This document shows, one piece after another, positions 41,356-49,900 of a stretch of 64,000 bases of DNA (positions within the stretch are counted from its first letter, which is position 1; the number at the start of each line of letters is the position of its first letter). The position numbers and the translations under genes are program-made. Source of the DNA: RGIG4140 sp045632845 (GTDB taxonomy: Bacteria > Pseudomonadota > Alphaproteobacteria > CAAHEQ01 > UBA3637); NCBI GenBank assembly GCA_045632845.1, contig JAZQXL010000015.1, positions 62,001-126,000 of the forward strand, given 5' to 3'. Under the pieces are notes generated by a model. The model was not told where the DNA came from. It did not search any database and saw nothing but the letters and a program-made list of their open reading frames with translations.

Positions 41356-42858
41356 ATGTCAAACAAATCGGTTTATGAACTTATCAAACATCAAAATGGC
41401 GAAAACTTTGCTCAAGTTGTTCGCAAGTTTGATAGCTCTTTGTTTGAAATTGAAAATTTGCCTTTTATTTTAAAATATGCGGGTCGTTATCCTGAGCCAT
41501 TGCTTGATTTTTTGTCAATGCTCAAAAATGTGACAATCAAAGAGGTTGAAAATCCCAAAAATCCGTTTGAGTTGCTTGCTCAAGCGGGGTACAAAGCGTA
41601 TCTTGCTGATACACATCAAAAGCAAAATGAAATTTTGAAATATTTTGCTAAAGGGGAGGCTTTGTGCACTTTTGAGGATAACACAAGGTATCAACAGTAT
41701 TTTTTGATTTACTGTATCAAAGAAGGGGCAGAAAATTTAAAACGTTCAGATTTTAAAACCCCTAAAAGAGAAGATGAATATGCAACATCTGTTATTTCCA
41801 TTCAAATTTTAAAACGGGGTGGTTTTATTAAAATCACAAACAGATATAATCACACGGTTGATTATCCTGACAACACGTTTAATTCTAACCCAGACAATAT
41901 CATTGAGGGGTTGTCTGCGGCACTTAAAAACCATTTTAAAGTTGATTTTTCAGCTTCGCAAGTGCCATTGCCCGAGGGGTACATTTATTTAAACGGTCAA
42001 ATTGTTGAATATGATTATGAGCGGGATAATGTTTATTTTTCAAATTCTTATTTTATTGAAAATGGTAAAATTCTTTCTATTAACAAAGATTATCAACTGA
42101 TTATTGATCGCTTTGTTTTGGATTTGAAAGAAAAAAAGGTTTTAAACCCGCTGGCTGAGCATGATTCTTTTCCCTCGGTTATGAATGCTGAGTTTGAAAC
42201 AAAAAAAAGGTTGCTTGTTGAAAGAAAAGACAAACACAGCTGGCTTTTGTGGGGGGATAATGTTGTTTTGATGGAAGTGAGGGATAATTTGATTAAAAAG
42301 CTCACTCTGCCAGAAACAAAAATTATCCCCCCTTGTTTTATGTCTTATGACACAAAATTAGAGAGCATTTATGCACCAAATGTATCAGTGATGGGAAGAA
42401 ACTCGCTGAAAAAGGCTCCCAAATTATCAAATTTTTCGATGGAAAGCTTGGAATTGATGGGCGAAAGGTGTGTTTCTTCTTCTGAATTGAAAACGCTTTT
42501 TATGCCAAATATCAAAAAAATGGGCGACCAGTGCTTTACGTTATATTATATGCGAAACCCAGGGCAAATGAAAAAACTTTTTTTTGAATTTCTTGAAGAG
42601 ATTGGCTGGGGTTGTTTTTCAGGATATAAAATTGAAGAGTTGTATTTGCCTGCTTGCCAAAAAATAGGGGGGTCGTTTGGTTCGTCCTATTCTGGTTTTA
42701 AAAAAGCTTATGTGCCAAAGTTGGAAGCATTCCCTAAAAATTCACTTTTAAATGAAAAAATTGAAGTGTTATATGCTCCCAAAATTGTGCCACAATCAAG
42801 GAACTCAATTTTCAAAAAATTGCAGGTTCAAGAGGGGACTCAAAACATTAGAGAATAA
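41356..42858 (+). CDS. BspA-like leucine-rich-repeat protein with conserved N-domain, member D
   Basis: 500 residues from the ATG at 41356, after its own promoter. N-domain: VYELIKHQNGENFAQVVRKFD, ALCTFEDNTRYQQYF near 103, DEYATSVISIQILKRGGFIKI near 140 and NPDNIIEGLSAALKNHF near 180. Repeats at about 310-490 are more irregular (APNVSVMGRNSLKK; MPNIKKMGDQCFTL; LPACQKIGGSFG). It lacks the basic tail of members B and C. No signal peptide. It is followed 27 bp later by the ankyrin-repeat gene, probably in one operon. Confidence 0.82.
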   Translation: MSNKSVYELIKHQNGENFAQVVRKFDSSLFEIENLPFILKYAGRYPEPLLDFLSMLKNVTIKEVENPKNPFELLAQAGYKAYLADTHQKQNEILKYFAKGEALCTFEDNTRYQQYFLIYCIKEGAENLKRSDFKTPKREDEYATSVISIQILKRGGFIKITNRYNHTVDYPDNTFNSNPDNIIEGLSAALKNHFKVDFSASQVPLPEGYIYLNGQIVEYDYERDNVYFSNSYFIENGKILSINKDYQLIIDRFVLDLKEKKVLNPLAEHDSFPSVMNAEFETKKRLLVERKDKHSWLLWGDNVVLMEVRDNLIKKLTLPETKIIPPCFMSYDTKLESIYAPNVSVMGRNSLKKAPKLSNFSMESLELMGERCVSSSELKTLFMPNIKKMGDQCFTLYYMRNPGQMKKLFFEFLEEIGWGCFSGYKIEELYLPACQKIGGSFGSSYSGFKKAYVPKLEAFPKNSLLNEKIEVLYAPKIVPQSRNSIFKKLQVQEGTQNIRE

Positions 42859-42885
42859 TAAATATTTTAAAAAGGAAGGAAAACA

Positions 42886-43650
42886 ATGCTTGAGCAAAAT
42901 AAATCAACACTGATTAAAATTTCAGATTTAGACAGACAAGATTCCAAGGGAAATACGCTTCTTCATTGGGCGGCTGAGGCTGGTGATGTAGATTTGGTGC
43001 AAGCTTTGATAGATCATAAGGTGCGTGTTGGTCTTTCCAATTTTGCGGGGGAAACGCCTTTTTCAAAAGCGGCATCAGCTGGGCATTTGGATGTGATCAA
43101 AGTGTTTGAAAAGGCTGGGTATGAGTGGCGCTCTGACAGAAGTTATCAAGGACAAACGCCCCTTTATCAAGCAGCTGAAAATGGGCATTTGCCTGTTGTG
43201 ATGCATTTGGCCAATCAAGGGGCCTATTTGGATGTGCCTTCTCAAACGGATATGCCTTTGCATGTGGCGATAAAAAATAATCACTTGGATGTGGCATCTT
43301 TTTTGATCTGTGAGGGGGCCATGCCAGATTATCAAGATAAAAAAGGGCAAACACCAGCTGCTTTGTTGGTGGATAAAATTTTAAACGATAAAGAGCCTCA
43401 TCCTAGAAAAACAATGGCGCTTTTTAGATGCTTAAGCCTTTTGATGGAGAAGGGGGTTAACGTTCGCATTGGGGCGCAAGAGATGATGGATTTGAAGGAT
43501 TATTATGAAGGGGCAGTTGAAAAATTAGATACAACCTTTGTTCCTTTGGGGCATAAAAAACCACGTCTTATTCAAAAGGGGCATAGAACTCAACAGTTCC
43601 AAGTTGGGCTTCAAAATGTGCAAGAGTGGTTTATGAACCGTGAGGGGTAA
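42886..43650 (+). CDS. Ankyrin-repeat protein
   Basis: 254 residues behind AAGGAAGG. Four or five ankyrin repeats occupy residues 15-160: DSKGNTLLHWAAEAGDVDLVQALIDHK, then GETPFSKAASAGHLDVIKVFEKAGY, GQTPLYQAAENGHLPVVMHLANQGA, and DMPLHVAIKNNHLDVASFLICEGA. The C-terminal third is helical and unrecognised, ending in LQNVQEWFMNREG. No signal peptide. Ankyrin proteins bind other proteins and are common among effectors of host-associated bacteria, but they also have house roles. Its place at the end of the repeat-protein array supports a shared role with those genes. Confidence 0.88.
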   Translation: MLEQNKSTLIKISDLDRQDSKGNTLLHWAAEAGDVDLVQALIDHKVRVGLSNFAGETPFSKAASAGHLDVIKVFEKAGYEWRSDRSYQGQTPLYQAAENGHLPVVMHLANQGAYLDVPSQTDMPLHVAIKNNHLDVASFLICEGAMPDYQDKKGQTPAALLVDKILNDKEPHPRKTMALFRCLSLLMEKGVNVRIGAQEMMDLKDYYEGAVEKLDTTFVPLGHKKPRLIQKGHRTQQFQVGLQNVQEWFMNREG

Positions 43651-43696
43651 TCAGCAAAAGTTTTTTTAAGAATTTTCACCCACAAGGTTGGTTTAA

Positions 43697-43928
43697 AACA
43701 CCATCTTGCCGCCAATCATGCAAGCGTGTTCAAATTAGAAAACATCGATTTACCCTAAGCTCATAAGCGCTGCTTTAACCTCGCTTTATGGTATGTGCTC
43801 AAATGGGGAAGATGAGCAAGCATATAGGAGGTAAATCACACGCCGATGAGCCCATTTTCTTGGGTACTTGAGAGGTATGGATTTTCCCTAGATGCTGAAC
43901 AAGGCGCCTTTGAACTCACAGACACTTG
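43697..43928 (-). ncRNA. Putative structured RNA with long-range closing stem, family not recognised
   Basis: On the minus strand a TATAAT lies 6 bp before position 43928, where the RNA would begin CAAGTGT. This pairs with ACGCTTG (43727-43721), and after a 6-nt bulge GTTCAAA (43915-43909) pairs with TTTGAAC (43734-43728): a 14-bp closing helix over about 200 nt. Inside, GATTTACC pairs with GGTAAATC, TGCTC with GAGCA, and CCCA with TGGG. At the 3' end ACAC-g-CTTGC / GCAAG-atg-GTGT followed by TTTT is a competing hairpin sharing bases with the closing helix. Composition is richer in G+C than the flanks. It is not tmRNA, RNase P or SRP RNA by motif. Confidence 0.55.
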
Positions 43929-43933
43929 TGCAC

Positions 43934-43965
43934 ATTATATCCCCTTATACCTCAAAAAAAGGCAA
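43934..43965 (-). promoter_or_regulatory. Possible promoter of the minus-strand structured RNA
   Basis: Perfect TATAAT at 43939-43934; the best -35 match, TTGCCT at 43965-43960, is 20 bp away, longer than ideal. The predicted start falls on the first base of the closing helix. Confidence 0.45.
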
Positions 43966-43979
43966 ATGTGAACAATCAA

Positions 43980-44290
43980 AAAATGACAAAATGTGACAAA
44001 GTTGCCACAATCCCTTTAAAATTGATTTTATTATTTTTCAATATGTTACAAATTTCACACTCGCTATTATTCAGCAAAAACTGTTACAAAAAGTGACAAA
44101 CTGGACCATTTTTAAAAAAAAGAAGAAAAAAAAGAAAAAAAATTTTTCCCCCTTATACCCCCTTTGTTTAAAAAAAATAAAAAAAATAATAAAAAAAATT
44201 CTAGGCATAGGTATATGCGCGCGTAGGAGTCCTTGTGGATAACTTTTTAAAAGGCTTGTATTTTAAGGGTTTTGTCTGTGGATAACTTTT
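43980..44290. other. Origin-like AT-rich region with DnaA boxes and iteron-like repeats
   Basis: Two perfect DnaA boxes TGTGGATAA lie at 44234-44242 and 44277-44285, same orientation, 43 bp apart. Upstream are about 130 bp of almost pure A/T (44100-44205), suitable as an unwinding element, and five copies of (T)GT(G/T)ACAAA or close variants (43983, 43992, 44044, 44082, 44093). No gene covers it. Conserved alphaproteobacterial oriC neighbours (parAB, hemE, gidB) are absent from the window, so it may instead be a plasmid-like or regulatory DnaA cluster. Confidence 0.4.
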
Positions 44291-44500
44291 AAATTATTGG
44301 GCCTTTTTAACTCTTCAGCCTTGTTTAGGCTTTGAATTTGTTGGGCAAAAGGTTGGTTTGAGCCTTGTTGAAGTTGGGATTGTTCCTGTTTGGGGGTGTT
44401 TTTTTTTAACATAAAGGAGGCTTTAAGCTTGGTTTTGTTTGGCAAAGAATGGGCTTGGTCCTTCTCTTTTGTTTGATTTTTCCCTTAAGACGCACTAAAA

Positions 44501-44593
44501 AATGAATGAAAGCTAAAGGGCTGGGCAGTGTGTTAAGGATTAATAAAATGAACGAAAAACTAAAGAGATGCGCTGTGTATTACTGGTTAACAA
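44501..44593. repeat. Degenerate tandem repeat, unit about 46 bp
   Basis: Two units starting AATGAATGAA (44501) and AATGAACGAA (44547) align over about 46 bp with CTAAAG, TGTGT and GGNTTAA blocks conserved. Confidence 0.5.
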
Positions 44594-45033
44594 AATCTTA
44601 AAAAGATAGGGATGTTTGCTATAAAAAAAGCGGCTTAAAACACAGAATAAAAAGGAAAATAAAAGACCTTTTTTGAGCAATAAAATAAAAATATTTTTTT
44701 GAAATAAAATCTTGACAGGAGCGCTTATTTTTCCCATATAAAAGTATGCCAAAAAGGGGGTAATTATACCTTTATGCAATACTTTAATTTCGTTTAATAA
44801 TCTCTTGATTCATAAATTTTATTATATCGTAACAAGCGTTTGAATTTTGGGGGTGGTAAAAAAGTTTGATTTTTGCTGTTCTGAGGGGGTAAAAAAGGCA
44901 TCGTTTTTCAAAAAAATACCCCCTTATCAAAAACATTGATTTCATAAAGTGCTCCTTTTTAATGCTGTGTCATAAAATGTGCTTTTTTTGCCACAGGGAG
45001 CTTATAAAAAAATGCTTTTTAAAGGGGGTGAAT
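44594..45033. other. AT-rich spacer without a supported gene
   Basis: No convincing ORF. It holds a possible weak promoter (TTGACA 44712, TATAAA 44737, spacing 19 bp) and an inverted repeat GGGGGTA / TACCCCC (44885 and 44917) with a 25-nt loop of A and T. Otherwise I see nothing in it. Confidence 0.4.
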
Positions 45034-45228
45034 TTAAAACATGTGTCTAAGCCAACCAACCCAAAGGACAAAACTCATAAACAAAAGAATCATCCCGAAA
45101 ATTTTGTATTGTAAGGGGTCAATGTCTGCCATAATCTGCGCCATATATTTGATGTGGTTGGCACAAAAAAGATAAATAACACCTTTAAATATCATCAAAA
45201 GCAATATGGCAAGAAGGATGTGTTTCAT
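45034..45228 (-). CDS. DUF2065 small membrane protein (YjeT-like)
   Basis: 64 residues from the ATG at 45228, which has AAAGGAGA upstream. The longer frame overlaps thyA and is rejected. Two membrane helices (HILLAILLLMIFKGVIYLFC and IFGMILLFMSFVLWVGWL) flank a short basic and polar loop with MAQIMADIDPLQYKIFG, the pattern of DUF2065. The function is unknown; in many proteobacteria the gene lies near hflKC or serine proteases. Here it is the last gene after folA-thyA. Confidence 0.78.
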   Translation of the reverse strand: MKHILLAILLLMIFKGVIYLFCANHIKYMAQIMADIDPLQYKIFGMILLFMSFVLWVGWLRHMF

Positions 45229-45287
45229 AGAGATTTTCTCCTTTGTTAAATTTGAAGAGTGGCTCGTTTGATTGCTAAAAAAACAAG

Positions 45288-46073
45288 TTAAACCGCCACA
45301 ACACCTTTGAGTGTTGGATGACATTGATAATCCGTGAGTTCAAAGTCTTCATATTTAAAATCATCAATGTCTTTAACTGCTGGGTTAATTTTCATTTTTG
45401 GCAACTCATAAGGGGTGCGCAAAAGTTGTTCCTTCACTTGGTCAAAGTGGTTGTGATAAATGTGAGCATCCCCCAATGTGTGAACAAATTCGCCAGGCTC
45501 AAACCCAGTCACTTGTGCCATCATCATTGTTAAAAGAGAGTAGGAGGCAATGTTAAATGGAACACCTAAAAACAAGTCACAACTGCGTTGATAGAGTTGA
45601 CAAGAAAGTTTGCCATTTGCGGTATAAAATTGAAAGAAAGCATGACAAGGAGGCAGTGCCATTTTGTCAATTTGCGCAGGGTTCCAAGCGCTCACAATCA
45701 TGCGTCTGTCATTGGGGTTTGTTTTAAGGCGGTTGACAACATCTTTGATTTGATCAATTCCTTCCCCATTAAAATTGCGCCATTGAGCGCCATAAACAGG
45801 GCCAAGGTTGCCATTTTCATCTGCCCATTCGTTCCAAATACGAACATTATTATCTTGCAAATATTTGATATTTGTGTTGCCAGAAAGCAACCAAATGAGT
45901 TCATGAATGATGGATTTTAAATGCACTTTTTTTGTTGTCACAAGGGGGAACCCTTTGGATAAATCAAATCGCATTTGAGCGCCAAAGACAGAGCGTGTAT
46001 CAATGCCTGTACGGTTTGGTTTGTCAACGCCTGTTTCCATCACCTGTTTTAATAAGTCAAGATATTGTTTCAT
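45288..46073 (-). CDS. thyA: Thymidylate synthase
   Basis: 261 residues, close to the 264 of E. coli ThyA. Signatures: RTGIDTRSVFG (phosphate-binding Arg), LIWLLSGNTNIKYL, GPVYGAQWRNF, the nucleophile Cys143 in ALPPCHAFFQFY, and QRSCDLFLGVPFNIASYSLLTMMMAQ with the Asn that binds dUMP. It methylates dUMP to dTMP with methylene-tetrahydrofolate and produces dihydrofolate, recycled by the DHFR gene directly upstream. The gap of 34 bp suggests an operon. Confidence 0.98.
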   Translation of the reverse strand: MKQYLDLLKQVMETGVDKPNRTGIDTRSVFGAQMRFDLSKGFPLVTTKKVHLKSIIHELIWLLSGNTNIKYLQDNNVRIWNEWADENGNLGPVYGAQWRNFNGEGIDQIKDVVNRLKTNPNDRRMIVSAWNPAQIDKMALPPCHAFFQFYTANGKLSCQLYQRSCDLFLGVPFNIASYSLLTMMMAQVTGFEPGEFVHTLGDAHIYHNHFDQVKEQLLRTPYELPKMKINPAVKDIDDFKYEDFELTDYQCHPTLKGVVAV

Positions 46074-46107
46074 ATTTCGTGTCCTTTATTATATATTAGT
46101 AATCTTG

Positions 46108-46665
46108 TTAAACGTTATAAATTTGATTTTTCAAATGTTCAAGAACTTTTTCATCAACCACTTGTCCTTTTTTTGCCCAAATGGTGGTGTTGATGTTGTC
46201 TAACACAAAATCATCAGTGATTTTTTGATAATTTTGCAGCATCAATTCAATGCTTTTTGAAATGGTAACGGGATTTCCATCAAAAGAGGGGTCAATTTCA
46301 CCCATATAAGCACTGTCAACAATCAAATCAGGCATTTGTTTTTCCATCATCAGTTGATAAATGGATGCCCCACCAGAAATGTAGAGTTCCTCTTGAATGT
46401 CTTGAACTTTTTCAAGCGGAATAACTTTGTGGTTCATTGGGTCAGAAACTTGATAATCCTTTTCAAACGTTAAGATATAAATTTTGCGATTAGGCAGTGT
46501 TCTGTTTGGAAAACTTTCATACGTTGTTTGACCCACCAAAAGGGCTTTATTTTCAGTAATTCTTTTAAATCTTTTAAAGTCGCTGGACACATGCCAAGGA
46601 ATATTTGAACCTATTCCAATAATTGATGTTTCAAGATGACGACACCAGATAGCTATTTTAACCAT
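46108..46665 (-). CDS. folA: Dihydrofolate reductase
   Basis: 185 residues. Family features: SIIGIGSNIPWHVSSDFKRFKRIT with the active-site Asp in HVSSDFKRF, LLVGQTTYESFPNRTLPNRKIYILT, and YISGGASIYQLMM near the NADPH site. The last 25 residues (QVVDEKVLEHLKNQIYNV) extend the usual 160-residue DHFR. It regenerates tetrahydrofolate after the thymidylate synthase reaction; folA and thyA are in the same direction, 34 bp apart. Confidence 0.95.
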   Translation of the reverse strand: MVKIAIWCRHLETSIIGIGSNIPWHVSSDFKRFKRITENKALLVGQTTYESFPNRTLPNRKIYILTFEKDYQVSDPMNHKVIPLEKVQDIQEELYISGGASIYQLMMEKQMPDLIVDSAYMGEIDPSFDGNPVTISKSIELMLQNYQKITDDFVLDNINTTIWAKKGQVVDEKVLEHLKNQIYNV

Positions 46666-46831
46666 TTGTTAACTCCTTTGTTTGTTTTTGATACTTTAGC
46701 TTGTTTATTTTTTGATGTAAAGCGTTTTTTAATAAAATTAAATAGTATAATAATATGAGTAGGTTATTTAAGTTGTGATGACATAAGGAATTTTTTTTGA
46801 TTCGTTTGATAAAAAAAATTTAAAAAAGCGC

Positions 46832-46860
46832 TTGCATTTTATTTTATCTTTCAATAATAC
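46832..46860 (+). promoter_or_regulatory. Promoter of the autotransporter gene
   Basis: TTGCAT (46832-46837) and TAATAC (46855-46860), spacing 17 bp. A strong AGGAGG site precedes the ATG at 46912. Confidence 0.5.
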
Positions 46861-46911
46861 TTAAGATATAAAAGTATACTTTATGATAAATATGCATATA
46901 GGAGGCTATTT

Positions 46912-49900
46912 ATGGGGGATAATCGTTCTAACGTTCGTTTAGGATTGAGTGGGGTTATTAAATTTGCATTTGCAAGTTTGCTTTTGTGTTCTGTTTCATT
47001 GCCATATCAGGCAATTGCTAATAATATGGGTGTTAACGACGGGACTGACCTTCGTACAGCTCTTTTGGATGGGTCTTGGTCTCTTTCATTGGGGTCAAAT
47101 GTGGAAGGGTCTGGTTTTAGTATCCCTAGCCCTGGGCAAGAATTTATCAGAAAAAGTAAGCATGATGATACTTGGCTTAATACCCAAAACGTTGATTTGG
47201 ATTTTATGGGTGCAGTCACATTTCAAAATGCTTACTATGGGCAAGAAAAACTGTTAGAAAAGGCTGATCCTTTTGCCGATTATACGCGTTTTCATGGTTA
47301 TTTAGGGGGGGAAGTTTGGTCAGTATCTGAAGACGGTGATGCGATAGCTTCGTTTGAGGGGGGCGCTATACATAATGAAGCGCACACCTCTTTCACTGGG
47401 AAAAGTATTGCATTTGTTAGCAATACGATTGATGCAACAACCTTTTTCAAGGAAAATCCCTCTGATATTTTTGCCAAAGGGGGTGCTTTTTATAACGCAG
47501 ATACATTAACAGTTGCTCCAGACACGGATGCTGCTTTTAATTCTAACATGGTCATTGCTGGAGCTGCAGCAGTTTCTAAAGAAGGGATGCCTTCTTTTGC
47601 AAATGCTTATGCTCAAGGGGGTGCTCTTTTTAATAAAGGGGATGCTTATTTTGAAGGGGATGCCTCTTTTTCAAACAATATTGTTACACAAAGATGGGTG
47701 AACACGTGGGGATTTCCACCTAAGGATGGAGAAACAAGAGATGCTTGGTCATTGAGCGATGGTGGTGCGATTTATAATGAAAAAGATATTGTTTTTTCAA
47801 AATCTGCCACATTTGTTGGTAACAAGGCTGAAAATGGTTCATCAAGCCGAGGGGGTGGCATTTATAATGCGGGGAATGATGGCTATAATGTAGATGATGG
47901 TTATAATTTTGGTACAACTGAAGTTGTTACGCCAACAATTCGTTTTAAAGGAGATGCTACATTTATCCAAAATATCGCCACATCAAAAGATTTTTATGCA
48001 TATGGTGGTGGTATTGCTAATATGAAAGGGCATATTATTTTTGATGGATTAACAGCCTTTAGTGCCAATGAATCTGTTCTTGAAGATGATGGTCCTGGGT
48101 TGGTTGCAGCTGGTGCTGGGTTATACAGCTTGGGAAGAGGTTCTTCTGCTACCTTTAATGGAACAACTTATTTTTTAAACAATAAGATTAGAAGTAATGA
48201 TTTGCAGTCTTCTGGTAACGGGGCGGGTGTTTATCTTTCTGATGGGATCATTGATTTTAATGGGACAGCCTTGTTCAGCGGTAACAGCATTGTGGCTCAC
48301 GCTCAAAAAGAAGTCGGCGGCTTTGTTGTTGAAAAAGGCCTTTCTTATGGTGAAGGTGGTGGTATGCAAGTGCTGGGGACTACTGCCGTTGCGACATTTA
48401 AAAAAGATGTTGTATTTGAAGAAAACTCAGTTGTCGCTTCAACTTATGCTGTTGGGGGTGCTATTGCCAACTATGGTACAACAAATTTTGAGGGTGCCTC
48501 AAACATTGTGTTTGAAAACAACTCTGTTAAAAATATGGTTGCAGAGACTGATTACACAGATGAAGAATTAGCTCGATATAATATTCAGTTTATTCAAGGC
48601 CGTGGGGGTGCATTGTACAATGCAGAAGGGAACACCACTTTTGGCGCTGGTACAACTGTTACTTTTAAAGGGAACAAAGCGTTAAGTGAAAAGGCAAAAG
48701 GCTATGGTGGCGCTGTTTATAATGAAGTGTTTGCCAATGATACGGGTCGTGTGAACTTTTTTGGTAAAACAACCTTTGTTGAAAACGAAGCAACCACTGG
48801 GGGTGGAGCCATTTTCAACAAAGGTGTTATGACATTAGGGGGTGAAACCTATTTTGAAGGGAACAAAGCGCCATTAGGGGGTGCCATTTACAATGACACG
48901 GGTGCTCAAATGACCATTTCAGGTTCAAAAGTTGCCTTTAAAAACAACGAAGCTGATTTGGGTAGCAACATCTACAACCTTGGAACGGTTACAATTCAAG
49001 GGGTGATAGACACAATGGCTATTAATTATGAGCCATATACAGAAATTCCTTATCCAACTGATGCACACACTTTGTTGGATCAATCTGGGGATATTTATAA
49101 TGCAGGTGTTTTGAACATCAATAACAGTATGCTACAATTAACAGGCATTAACACAAAACAAACAACGGATAAAACAATTGGGACCATTTCTTTGAATGAG
49201 TCAATTGTTGATTTGGGGTTGAACACCATTTATACCGATGTGTTTAATGTCAATCAAAATTCAAAAGTGATTACGCACGTTGGGGAAAATTCCAATGGTA
49301 AAGTTGTTGCAGGCAGCAACATCAACATTTCAGGGCAAGGCACGCAGTTGCAAGTTATTGTTGATGTGGATGAACTTCAAAAAGGGGAAACAAAAGAATA
49401 TCAAATCTTTAAAGTTGAGGCGGATGCCAACACTCCATCCACAACAGAAGGGGAATCACAAACACCAGCCAGCACAATAACAGGGGGATTTGCTGGCATT
49501 GCTGAAAACCACTTGTACACCATCACGGAAAAAGAGGGGGAAAAAGGTGTTTATGTTGTTGAAAGAGGGACCAACTCTGCCACAAACCAAGGAGGTGGTA
49601 CAGGCTCTGTGCCAAAACCAGTCAACCCTTATTGCCCATCTGGTGATTGTGAAAATTACAACAAAGCTGCTTCAGATGCTTGGCTTGATGGTGGGGTGAT
49701 TGAAGGCAATGAGGATGCTCAATTTATGCGCACTCAGTTGCATGGATTAGCTCAAGTTCAAGGCTTTAATTCTCAAGAATATCAAGATGCTATCAATGCT
49801 ATTACACCTGATACTTCAAGTTTGATTACCGCACATGCCAATGAAGTGACACGCCAAATTTCAAATGCAATTAGCAAGCGTTTTTATTCTTCAGTTGAAC

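Noticed and set aside
43697..43928. Possible 6S RNA.
   Set aside because: It is multi-branched rather than one long hairpin with a central bubble, and no 6S-type open-promoter mimic is seen.
44263..44445. Minus-strand ORF of 60 residues (MPNKTKLKASFMLKKNTPK...).
   Set aside because: Low-complexity Gln/Lys/Asn-rich product, overlaps a DnaA box, and no family. AAAGGAG lies nearby, but this is not enough to support a gene in this AT-rich stretch.
43651..45033. CRISPR array or insertion sequence in the gene-free region.
   Set aside because: No regularly spaced identical repeats and no transposase fragment; only two degenerate 46-bp units are present.
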